Assembly: GCA_964614365.1 (NCBI GenBank)
Contig: CAZTLA010000068.1
Location: forward strand, 1 to 15,759
Direction of reading: 5' to 3'
DNA: 15,759 nucleotides
Source: JACQWR01 sp964614365
GTDB lineage: Bacteria; Desulfobacterota; Syntrophia; Syntrophales; JACQWR01
The position numbers and the translations under genes are program-made. How positions within the stretch are numbered: position 1 is the first letter of the stretch; every line of letters starts with the position of its first letter. Below are positions 1 through 6,669 of this stretch, in pieces. The notes beneath the pieces were generated by a model. It was not told where the DNA came from and searched no databases. It worked only from the letters and a program-made list of their open reading frames with translations.

Positions 1-790
1 GCCTACTGGCTGACCGCGTCGTGGAACTCCAGTACATCGACAACGTGTCGCACGAGACGGTCAGACGGGTCCTAAAAAAAACGAAATCAAACCCTGGAAA
101 AAGGTCGGCTGGGTGATCGCTCCGGAAGCCAACGCCGACTTTGTCGCCGCCATGGAAAGGGTTCTCGACGTATACCGGCGTCCCTACGACGCCTCCCTGC
201 CGGTGGTCTGCATGGACGAGACCCCCCGTCAGTTGATCCGCGAGACGCGAATGCCCATGCCTGCGCGGCCTGCTGAACCTGAGCGGCACGACTATGAGCA
301 TGAACGCTGCGGCGTCTGCAACGTCTTCATGGCGTGCGAACCCTTGGCGGGCAAGAGGATGACGAAGGTGACCGAACGCAAGACCAAAACCGACTGGGCG
401 CAGTTCCTTCAGGACATCGCCGGGCGCTACGCGAGCGCCAAGAAAATCACGCTGGTGATGGACAACCTGAACACGCACGGCCCCGGAGCGTTGTACCAGA
501 CTTTTCCTCCCGAGCAGGCTAAGGCGCTGTGGGATCATTTCGAGTTCGTCTACACGCCGAAGCACGGCAGTTGGCTCAACGTGGCGGAAATCGAACTGAA
601 TGTCATGATCCGCCGGTGCCTGGCACGACGGATCGACAGTGTACAGGAAATCCAAGCGGAGGTGTTGGCTTGGCAGAATCACCGCGATCAGCTCCGGGCG
701 AAGGTCAACTGGCGCTTTACGACGAAGGACGCACGAGTGAAACTCAAGCGTCTTTATCCGACATTGGTTGAGCGACATGACACTAGTTTA
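1..790 (+). mobile_element. IS630-family insertion sequence, right-hand part
   Basis: The segment encodes most of an IS630-family transposase, and its left end lies outside the window. IS630/Tc1-type elements insert at TA dinucleotides. The likely right boundary is near 788, next to a TA at 789-790, just after the bases ACATGACACTAGTT. The left inverted repeat cannot be seen, so the boundary is inferred from where transposase homology fades and where the opposing glycosyltransferase gene begins. The element sits tail to tail with that gene and probably landed at or just inside its 3' end. Confidence 0.8.
3..790 (+). CDS. IS630-family transposase, 5' partial, with -1 frameshift
   Basis: This is a DDE-type transposase catalysing cut-and-paste movement of its own element. 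Bases 3-80 encode, in one frame, residues resembling the end of the N-terminal helix-turn-helix region (HETVRRVLKK). The rest is one frame back: after the A8 run at 74-81 it continues as NEIKPWKK, then PPEAN-like IAPEANADF. Catalytic motifs in order are VCMDET (first Asp), LVMDNLNTH (second Asp) and HGSWLNVAEIE (Glu). The 0-frame codons CTA AAA AAA fit an A AAA AAA slippery heptamer, and a -1 slip restores the family consensus. A one-base deletion or assembly error in the homopolymer would look the same. The downstream frame alone starts at a GTG at 113. No in-frame stop occurs before the element's end, so the frame runs to 949, and its last ~55 codons are antisense to the next gene. The N-terminus is outside the window. 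Confidence 0.85.
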
Positions 791-1844
791 ATCCCCCAAT
801 TATCCTCTCAAGCTCTCTTCCAATTGCATCGATGTTACACCTCTCCACAAATGTTTTATATCCTGCTTCAGCGATTTGCTCCCTTAAAGATTCATTTTCT
901 CGCAGTTCCAGAACTGCGTTGGCCAAGGAGTCCGCATCAGCCATTTTGACCAAGAGAGCATTTCCTTTATGCGTAAATAGTTCCCGGTTTCCCGGGCAGT
1001 CCCCCACTATTACCGGTTTTTTCATGGCAATAAATTGATACGTCTTTCCTGCGATGACTCTCTTTGCCTTCTCTATATCCGAAAAGTGCCCCCCAAGACA
1101 TACATCCGCCTGCCCAATTTCCAACGGCAGATTTTCGTAAGGAATCCAATCGATAAATGTTATATTCTTAATCCCCATTCGTCGGGCAAGATCACGGATT
1201 TTTATATGTTGTGGCCCTTTACCGACAATCTTGAATTCAATCTTCTCAGTCTGCTCCAAATTCTTGGCTGCCTGAATTATATATTCCATTCCATGGAGGG
1301 GGAGGTAGGTGGCATAATAGAAAACCCTGAACCGGTGATCCTCCTTTTTCACATCTCGGGGATAAAATATAGAATCATCAGCACCAACAAAGATTCTTTG
1401 GAATTTATCCCTCTTCAGGCCGAAGGTGTCAATAAAATAGTCTATGTGAGCGTTCGTGTCTAATAAAATCCTGTCCGAACTCTCGCACGAATACTTATCA
1501 AGCCAATAGAAAAATCTTCCTGTCGGAGAGGTTGGTTTAAATTTTTTCCTATCAAAGCACAATGTGTCATACGCCGATAGAAAGGCATCAAAAATTATGG
1601 GTTTACTGGTGAGCTTTCCGATGATCGGCACGAGCGGCTGACCAAAAAATCCTATAAAAACGAAGTCAAACTTATTGTTTCTTGCAAGGATATATTTCCT
1701 TAAGCTTGTAATATATCTGGTAAGATAGGAAGCCGATGAGTCAGTACAGTCGAGAATTTCCACCCCTTGTCTTTTTAAACCCTTCAATATCATCGCATTT
1801 CTCACATAGCTTGGTTCACGCCCGGAAATAAAGAGGATTTTCAT
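783..1844 (-). CDS. GT4-type glycosyltransferase
   Basis: This 353-residue protein is a predicted cytoplasmic or membrane-associated GT-B glycosyltransferase that moves a sugar from a nucleotide donor onto a growing glycan. The N-terminal Rossmann half opens with MKILFISGREPSYVRN. The C-terminal donor-binding half shows FKIVGKGPQ (about 204-212), FIDWIPYENLP (about 230-240) and the GT4-like PVIVGDCPGNRELF stretch (about 277-290) followed by GNALLV. The ATG has no strong Shine-Dalgarno sequence. The gene follows the wecB/IS91-like scar by about 100 bp, so it may have been cut off from its original operon promoter. The stop codon (TAG, 785-783) falls inside the predicted end of the IS630 element, so the last residues may be altered or trimmed by the insertion, although the length is near normal for the family. 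Donor and acceptor are unknown. Confidence 0.85.
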   Translation of the reverse strand: MKILFISGREPSYVRNAMILKGLKRQGVEILDCTDSSASYLTRYITSLRKYILARNNKFDFVFIGFFGQPLVPIIGKLTSKPIIFDAFLSAYDTLCFDRKKFKPTSPTGRFFYWLDKYSCESSDRILLDTNAHIDYFIDTFGLKRDKFQRIFVGADDSIFYPRDVKKEDHRFRVFYYATYLPLHGMEYIIQAAKNLEQTEKIEFKIVGKGPQHIKIRDLARRMGIKNITFIDWIPYENLPLEIGQADVCLGGHFSDIEKAKRVIAGKTYQFIAMKKPVIVGDCPGNRELFTHKGNALLVKMADADSLANAVLELRENESLREQIAEAGYKTFVERCNIDAIGRELERIIGGLN

Positions 1845-1945
1845 ATTATCACTGTATACGAATGAGACTTAGAAGGGATCTTTACTGTGAAGTAAGAAAA
1901 CCAAACCCTGCGGGTATGGTCATGGGGACTGGCTATGCTGGTCCC
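1845..1945. other. Intergenic scar downstream of the IS91-like remnant
   Basis: No gene is seen here. An imperfect hairpin can form from GGGAC (1925-1929) and GTCCC (1941-1945), with TGCGGG and CCCGCA able to pair around it. The sequence lies between the broken IS91-like reading frame and the GT4 start. It could be the other end of that element after internal deletion, or ordinary leader sequence. No convincing promoter was found. Confidence 0.35.
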
Positions 1946-2008
1946 GCACTTGTAATCATCGGAAGGCTGCGGGTTCCGTGTACGATAAACGACTGTCGGA
2001 GCGGACAT
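1946..2008 (-). pseudogene. IS91-family transposase, N-terminal remnant
   Basis: The frame starts at an ATG (2008-2006) preceded by a good ribosome binding site (AAAGGA, 8 bases upstream). It encodes MSAPTVVYRTRNPQPSDDYKC, residues that resemble the start of IS91-family (HUH, rolling-circle type) transposases. In those the region runs YRPRxPQxSxYYxCVEDHFE. Here similarity ends after the cysteine and the frame continues with unrelated residues until about 1841. The rest of the transposase, with its zinc-binding region and HUH motif, is absent. The match is only about 20 residues, recalled from the family and not tested by search. Confidence 0.5.
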
Positions 2009-2039
2009 GATTTTTTTCCTTTGAGAAAATAAAACTGCG

Positions 2040-2075
2040 CGGTCGGGTGCCAAACGCAATCAGAATGTTATTCAT
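2040..2075 (-). pseudogene. wecB: UDP-GlcNAc 2-epimerase (wecB-like), first 12 codons only
   Basis: Fourteen bases after the stop of the radical SAM gene, with a Shine-Dalgarno sequence (TAAAGGA) overlapping that stop, an ATG opens MNNILIAFGTRP. This is the very characteristic N-terminus of non-hydrolysing UDP-N-acetylglucosamine 2-epimerases, which normally continue EAIKMAP. Here the next codons read RSFIFSKEK and belong to the leader of the IS91-like remnant. The enzyme interconverts UDP-GlcNAc and UDP-ManNAc for surface polysaccharides. The spacing fits a normal operon member that was disrupted, with everything downstream lost. The fragment is short, so the identification depends on the motif and the start context together. 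Confidence 0.6.
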
Positions 2076-2089
2076 AAGGTGCCATTCCT

Positions 2090-3505
2090 TTAGCCATTTC
2101 GTTTCATCACATATATTGCAAACAGGTAAGCGCCCCTGATGGCAAGAAAAGGATTTCTCACCATCTTCAGAAATGACCACACGACAGACAGCCGAAAAAA
2201 AAATTTTCTTAGTGCCCTCTTCTGGCCCGCTAAAAGTTGCTCTTTATCCATTCCAACTGGTGTAAATACCGGAGCAAAAAGGTTCATTTTGCTCCAGTCA
2301 TTTTCAAATGTTCCATATTGAGTAGCGAGCAACGCCGCCTTTGTCCCCGGTAATGGAGTGAAAAAACTCATTCTGAAGTCATCCAAGCCTATGCTGCATG
2401 CAAAGCGGATTGTCTCCTCAATAGTCTCCGGCGTTTCTCCGAAATGTCCGATCATAAAATAACCCACGGTACGAATACCGGCCTTTCGACTTATGGAAAT
2501 TGCATGTGCCACTTTTTCTCTGGTAATATTCTTTTCCAGCACCTGCATAATCTTCTGATTGCCGGTTTCGATCCCATAGGAAATCTGCCAGCACCCTGCC
2601 TTGGCCATGAGCGCGAGAACATTTTCGTCCACCATATCAACACGGGCATTGCAGCTCCATGACATCTCAAGATTTTCTGATATTAACATTGAGAGCAGTT
2701 CTATTAAATTATTTTTGAACATTACAAAATTATCGTCATGGATCATAAACTCCCTGATCCCATAATGCGTCTGCAGATGCTTCAGGAGCCTTATGATATA
2801 TTCAGATGAATATGTGGATAAGGTGTTATGGCAGCCGCTAAAACAAAAAATACATTTCCCGGGACAACCGCGTGAGGTCAGAATAGGGGCCGCCGGGGTT
2901 CGGTGGGTTGAAAACAAAGGTGCCTTGTATCGTTCAGGAAAACCCTCTAGAAGATCCCATGCATAAAAGGGCAATGAGTCCAGATCGATTTTGTCATCTC
3001 GCAATCTGGAATTGACCAGCCTTTCGGCGCTGCGGCTTATTACTCCTCTGACCTTAGCACCCGATCCGATTTCAGACATGGCAGCAAGAAATTCCGGCAA
3101 TGATATATCAGCATCTCCGACAAACCCGTAGTCAATAGCCGGGAAACGGGCCATTGTCTCTTCTGGAGCAGCGGTAAGATGTGCACCTCCAAGTATTATG
3201 ACAATGTCGGGGCACTCTTTCTTGATCATTTCAACAAGCTTGCCTGCCTGCATTATGTGCGGAGTCATAGCTGTAATTGCAACATATTTTGCGTTGCTTT
3301 TCCTGACCAGATTAACTACCTCTTCATAGCCAAGTCCGAGTGCGGGGCCGTCAATTATGAGTGGCTCATAACCGTGCTCTCTCACTATGGCAGCAAGCAA
3401 TAGCAGATTGAGCGGAGGAGAAACCGCGCCCGCTTTTGCAAGCCCTCCATAAATTTCTTCAAGAGACACGGGCGGCTGAATAAAAACTATTTTCCCTGAA
3501 TTCAT
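2090..3505 (-). CDS. B12-binding radical SAM protein (copy 1)
   Basis: This 471-residue protein has the class B / BchE-HpnP-like layout. An N-terminal cobalamin-binding Rossmann domain (about 1-150; IVIILGGAHLT near 101-111) is followed by a radical SAM barrel with the 4Fe-4S motif C214-x3-C218-x2-C221 (SRGCPGKCIFC). A later barrel segment reads GYFMIGHFGETPETIEETI. The helical C-terminus ends KRNG. The cobalamin domain lacks the DxHxxG histidine, which is common in this class and consistent with base-off cobalamin binding. Known relatives methylate unactivated carbons or phosphinates, or close rings; the substrate here is unknown. It starts 4 bp after the upstream GT2 stop, with AGGA about 12 bases before the ATG, and is followed by the wecB fragment. 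Its context points to modification of a glycan or its lipid carrier. Confidence 0.88.
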   Translation of the reverse strand: MNSGKIVFIQPPVSLEEIYGGLAKAGAVSPPLNLLLLAAIVREHGYEPLIIDGPALGLGYEEVVNLVRKSNAKYVAITAMTPHIMQAGKLVEMIKKECPDIVIILGGAHLTAAPEETMARFPAIDYGFVGDADISLPEFLAAMSEIGSGAKVRGVISRSAERLVNSRLRDDKIDLDSLPFYAWDLLEGFPERYKAPLFSTHRTPAAPILTSRGCPGKCIFCFSGCHNTLSTYSSEYIIRLLKHLQTHYGIREFMIHDDNFVMFKNNLIELLSMLISENLEMSWSCNARVDMVDENVLALMAKAGCWQISYGIETGNQKIMQVLEKNITREKVAHAISISRKAGIRTVGYFMIGHFGETPETIEETIRFACSIGLDDFRMSFFTPLPGTKAALLATQYGTFENDWSKMNLFAPVFTPVGMDKEQLLAGQKRALRKFFFRLSVVWSFLKMVRNPFLAIRGAYLFAIYVMKRNG

Positions 3506-3509
3506 GGAA

Positions 3510-4247
3510 TTATTTGATCCTGCGTAATTTTACCAGCATAGCAAGTGTACTCCCGACAGTATTAACAACATTCATTTTGCTATTTCCTCCCTTTAGATCA
3601 TATCTGAGTACAAGAGGCACCTCCACTGCCAGAAGGTCCAGGGTGCGCAATTTGATGAGCAGTTCAGCCATGCAGGCAAAACCTCTTTCTTCAATCAAGC
3701 GGTCACCAAATTTTTTAACGGCCTTTTTCAGACTGCCCATACTATAAGCGCGATAGCCGCACGTATAGTCCTTTACGCCCCGGATCGGGAACACGATCCG
3801 CATAATAACGGATGCTCCAAGACTGAGGAACCGCCGGGACCTTGAAACGCCTACAATTCTGCTGTCTCTCAAATATCGGGAAGCAATAGCGACATCAAAA
3901 CCGTCTCTTATCTTGTTGACCATATGGTAGATATGTTCGGGGTTGTGGGTGTTGTCAGAATCAAAAACAACTGCTATGTCTTTATCATCCGTAGACTGCG
4001 ATACCACCTCGCTAAGCAAACTTCTTAAGGCAAAACCAAGCCCTTCGTTTTGGGACTTGCCGATAACGTGCAACGGGTATCTTCCCTTGGATGCAACAAG
4101 GATGCTGTAACTATCGTCGGAGCTGCCGTCATTACAGGCGATTATTTTATAGGGGTATCCCCTTGACTCCATACCACTTCTGACGTTTTTAAAAAGCGCT
4201 TCGAGATTATCCGCTTCATTATAAACAGGCAGCAGTATATATATCAT
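3510..4247 (-). CDS. GT2 glycosyltransferase, DPM1-like
   Basis: This 245-residue GT-A fold enzyme resembles dolichyl/polyprenyl-phosphate mannose synthases. Visible motifs are the start MIYILLPVYNEADNL, the nucleotide-binding ACNDGSSDDS (about 38-47), the metal-binding DSD (96-98, VVFDSDNTHNP), and ASRYLRDSRIVG followed by VKDYTCGYRAYS, typical of the DPM1 group. It has no C-terminal membrane anchor. I chose the ATG at 4247 because it follows GTGAGG with a 5-base spacer and lies 7 bp after the upstream stop. An upstream in-frame start at 4286 would overlap that gene and adds residues not seen in the family. The likely reaction is transfer of a sugar from a nucleotide donor to polyprenyl phosphate at the inner face of the membrane, feeding GT-C enzymes such as those upstream. 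The sugar is unknown. Confidence 0.87.
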   Translation of the reverse strand: MIYILLPVYNEADNLEALFKNVRSGMESRGYPYKIIACNDGSSDDSYSILVASKGRYPLHVIGKSQNEGLGFALRSLLSEVVSQSTDDKDIAVVFDSDNTHNPEHIYHMVNKIRDGFDVAIASRYLRDSRIVGVSRSRRFLSLGASVIMRIVFPIRGVKDYTCGYRAYSMGSLKKAVKKFGDRLIEERGFACMAELLIKLRTLDLLAVEVPLVLRYDLKGGNSKMNVVNTVGSTLAMLVKLRRIK

Positions 4248-4254
4248 AATGGCC

Positions 4255-5688
4255 TCACTTTGAGACAAATCTTCCGATATAGCCAAGCCCGAACCTTACA
4301 AGTCGGCCAAACTCGGCAGGTCTCAAGGTTTTTTTTATAAATATGCGCGCATAAGACAGCCTCATGTAAAATTCCCGGTAGGCCCTTCGCAAAATTATAT
4401 CAAGTTCATTCTTATCCATACCGGGAATTTGAATAACGAACTCATTACCGCCGCACATATAACTGTTCCAGCTATTATTAACAATCAGATTGTCTGAAGC
4501 GGCAATTTCGTAAAACCGGGTCCCGGGGTAAGGAGTCGCCGGATAAAATTCAACGTAATCAGGATTGATCCGTTTGGCAAACTCGATGGTCTCCCTGATC
4601 GTTTCCTGTGTTTCTCCCGGCAGCCCAATCAAAAAATATACTAAAGAATTGATCCCCACTTTACGAAGAAGGTCAACCGTATTCCTAATATGTTCAGGTT
4701 TTGTCCCCTTTCTGATTGTTTTGAGGATTTGAGCGTTGCCACTTTCTCCACCAATGGAGAGCATAAAGCAACCCGCGTCCCTCATAAGACAAAACATCTC
4801 TTCATCCAATTTGTCAACTCTCGTATTGGTCCACCAAGTGATCTTTATCTTACGCGCAATAATGGTCCGGCAAAGCTCCTTGACAAAAGCAGGGGAGCAG
4901 GTAAAATCATCTGCATACATCCAGATATGACGAATTCCGAATTTAGCTACTACGTGGTTTTCAATTTCATCGATAACGCTTAAAACCGAACGATACCGTA
5001 CTTTCTTGCCATAATAAAGTGAAGCAACGCAGAATATGCAATTATGGGCGCAGCCCCTGGATGTATTTACCATAACATAGGGTTTATTGAAGACAGGGTG
5101 CAGGTAATAAGACCTGTTGAAGTATTCCCATGCAGGAAAGCCAAGCCCGTCGAGGTCAGCTTCATAAGGCCTTTCGGCCCCTGTAATAACGGTCGTCCCT
5201 TTATAACGCAAGGAACATCCTGGAACTCCCCGTTCCGGGATATGCTCCTGTTGAATAGCTGAGGCAAGTTCCAATGCGGTCCATTCCGGTTCATGGCGGA
5301 TAATGCAATCTATGGCAGCAGTGCCTGCCAGAATCTCCTCGTGCAGTGCCGTGACATGTATGCCAAAAGCTGTCATAAAACATGAGGGAATCTCTTTCTT
5401 GAATTCCGAGATAAAATTAATGTCACCGTCAATGGAAGGCGTCGTAGTATTAATGAAGGCCAGTTCAGGGTCAAAATCCCTTATCCGGTTAAGAAATCCG
5501 CTGGCATCAAGATTTTCCGCAATACAATCGAAAACCCGCAGGCTGTGTCCGGCCTTCTTCAGGACTCCCGCCAGATAAGCCAGCGTCATTTGCGGGATTG
5601 AAGTCCTTCGCATATTTTGCGGGGACTGGCAACGTCCTTCGCGGATGATGGGAGTTGTGTGCGGAGGATTTATAATTATTATTCTCAT
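4255..5688 (-). CDS. B12-binding radical SAM protein (copy 2)
   Basis: This 477-residue protein has the same architecture as the radical SAM protein two genes downstream. The N-terminal cobalamin-binding domain starts MRIIIINPPH, a motif shared by many B12 radical SAM proteins. The radical SAM core carries C213-x3-C217-x2-C220 (TSRGCAHNCIFC), then LSIGGESGNAQILKTI and YFLIGLPGETQETIRETI. No DxHxxG histidine is present in the cobalamin region. The ATG overlaps the stop of the upstream methyltransferase as ATGA, with GGAG 7 bases before the start, so the two are probably translationally coupled. It shares only the fold and conserved motifs with copy 1, so the pair looks like two separate activities rather than a recent duplication. 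A role as methylase or other C-modifying enzyme on a glycan or lipid is inferred; the substrate is unknown. Confidence 0.88.
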   Translation of the reverse strand: MRIIIINPPHTTPIIREGRCQSPQNMRRTSIPQMTLAYLAGVLKKAGHSLRVFDCIAENLDASGFLNRIRDFDPELAFINTTTPSIDGDINFISEFKKEIPSCFMTAFGIHVTALHEEILAGTAAIDCIIRHEPEWTALELASAIQQEHIPERGVPGCSLRYKGTTVITGAERPYEADLDGLGFPAWEYFNRSYYLHPVFNKPYVMVNTSRGCAHNCIFCVASLYYGKKVRYRSVLSVIDEIENHVVAKFGIRHIWMYADDFTCSPAFVKELCRTIIARKIKITWWTNTRVDKLDEEMFCLMRDAGCFMLSIGGESGNAQILKTIRKGTKPEHIRNTVDLLRKVGINSLVYFLIGLPGETQETIRETIEFAKRINPDYVEFYPATPYPGTRFYEIAASDNLIVNNSWNSYMCGGNEFVIQIPGMDKNELDIILRRAYREFYMRLSYARIFIKKTLRPAEFGRLVRFGLGYIGRFVSK

Positions 5689-6587
5689 TTACACTCCAAA
5701 ATATCAAGGATTTCACACGGCTTTACTGCCGTCGCAATCATTTCACCGGCATAAAAAATGAAGGATTTTCCTTTTATTCTACTTGAACAGAGATTATAAA
5801 GAGGAGCTAATAATCGATGGAATTCGGGACCGAAATTATTAAGCATTTGATAAACATATGCAATCGGCAATTTCTTCATGTGCCTTTTAAAAACAACATC
5901 TCGAAACCCGCTCTTTTCTAAAACCATTCTCATGCTGCGTCGCGAGAATAAATGAATATGCTCAACAGGGGCATATGGCGGCCAATATTTCCCCATAATC
6001 CGAGCAATAAATGAGCCGCTATTCGGTGTTTGAAGAAGTATGAAGCCGCCTGGCGTGAGAAGCTCAAACACCCGCTGAATAAGCCCAACTGGATCTATCA
6101 AATGCTCTATTACCCCGGTAAGGGTAATAATATCATACTGCTCTTGTGGAAAATTGTCTTCGTACACATCTGACATGAAAATACGACCAGGCAGCATTGT
6201 GTTGGCAATAGCAACTGCATCCGGTTGAAGTTCAATGCCGTATACATCTGCACCTTTTTCTTGCAATAACAGAAGGAGATCTCCGGTAAAGCAACCTATA
6301 TCCAAGATTTTCTGCCCGCGAAGAGTTTTCCCGCAGGACCACAATCTGCTGTTCAATGCTCCCACAAAATCTAAATAAACCTGGCGATATTCCTTACGAT
6401 ATGACGATAATAATGAATAGTTGCCCGTATTGAATCTTTTCTCGTAATGCCGCTCAATCTCAGTCCGTTCGGGAATTGGCAAAGTAGAAACAAGCCCGCA
6501 GTACGGACAGCGGCAATAATGATAATTTGCATAATCAAAACAATGTTTTTGAAGTCTTTTACAGACCTGGCATTCAGCTGCAGTCAT
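5685..6587 (-). CDS. Class I SAM-dependent methyltransferase with zinc-knuckle N-terminus
   Basis: This 300-residue protein resembles the Methyltransf_23-type enzymes of glycan clusters. An N-terminal cysteine cluster (C6-x2-C9, then C25, C27-x2-C30) looks like a small zinc-binding knuckle. The Rossmann methyltransferase core follows, with motif I ILDIGCFTGD (about 94-103), the acidic residue at the end of the next strand in VYGIELQ, and the motif LTGVIEHLIDP (about 157). GGFILLQTPNSG and HIHLFSRRSM are typical of the family. Family members methylate sugars or nucleotide sugars, or act in related small-molecule modification. The gene ends in an ATGA overlap with the radical SAM gene. AAGGGA lies about 11 bases before the ATG. 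It is the first gene after an 82-bp spacer. The substrate is unknown. Confidence 0.85.
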   Translation of the reverse strand: MTAAECQVCKRLQKHCFDYANYHYCRCPYCGLVSTLPIPERTEIERHYEKRFNTGNYSLLSSYRKEYRQVYLDFVGALNSRLWSCGKTLRGQKILDIGCFTGDLLLLLQEKGADVYGIELQPDAVAIANTMLPGRIFMSDVYEDNFPQEQYDIITLTGVIEHLIDPVGLIQRVFELLTPGGFILLQTPNSGSFIARIMGKYWPPYAPVEHIHLFSRRSMRMVLEKSGFRDVVFKRHMKKLPIAYVYQMLNNFGPEFHRLLAPLYNLCSSRIKGKSFIFYAGEMIATAVKPCEILDILECK

Positions 6588-6669
6588 TACGTGCTTCTTC
6601 CCTTATTCAATAAATAAACTATAGAACCCACCCAGACCAGAACTAATGCCTCTGCGTGAACTCACTGTC
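6588..6669. other. Short spacer between membrane protein B and the methyltransferase
   Basis: These 82 bases separate two minus-strand genes and are the longest clean gap in the operon upstream of the scar. Read on the minus strand it holds an AT-rich stretch with TATAGT, but the hexamer 17 bases upstream (TTAGTT) is a poor -35 match. No terminator hairpin with a T run was found. An internal promoter is possible but weak. Confidence 0.3.

Noticed and set aside
1035..1463. 142-codon plus-strand frame inside the GT4 gene
   Set aside because: It is antisense to a well-supported glycosyltransferase and shows no domain or ribosome binding site.
4248..4286. Earlier start for the DPM1-like GT2 at 4286
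   Set aside because: It would overlap the upstream radical SAM gene and add residues that precede the conserved IYILLPVYNE start. The ATG at 4247 has a well-placed GTGAGG.
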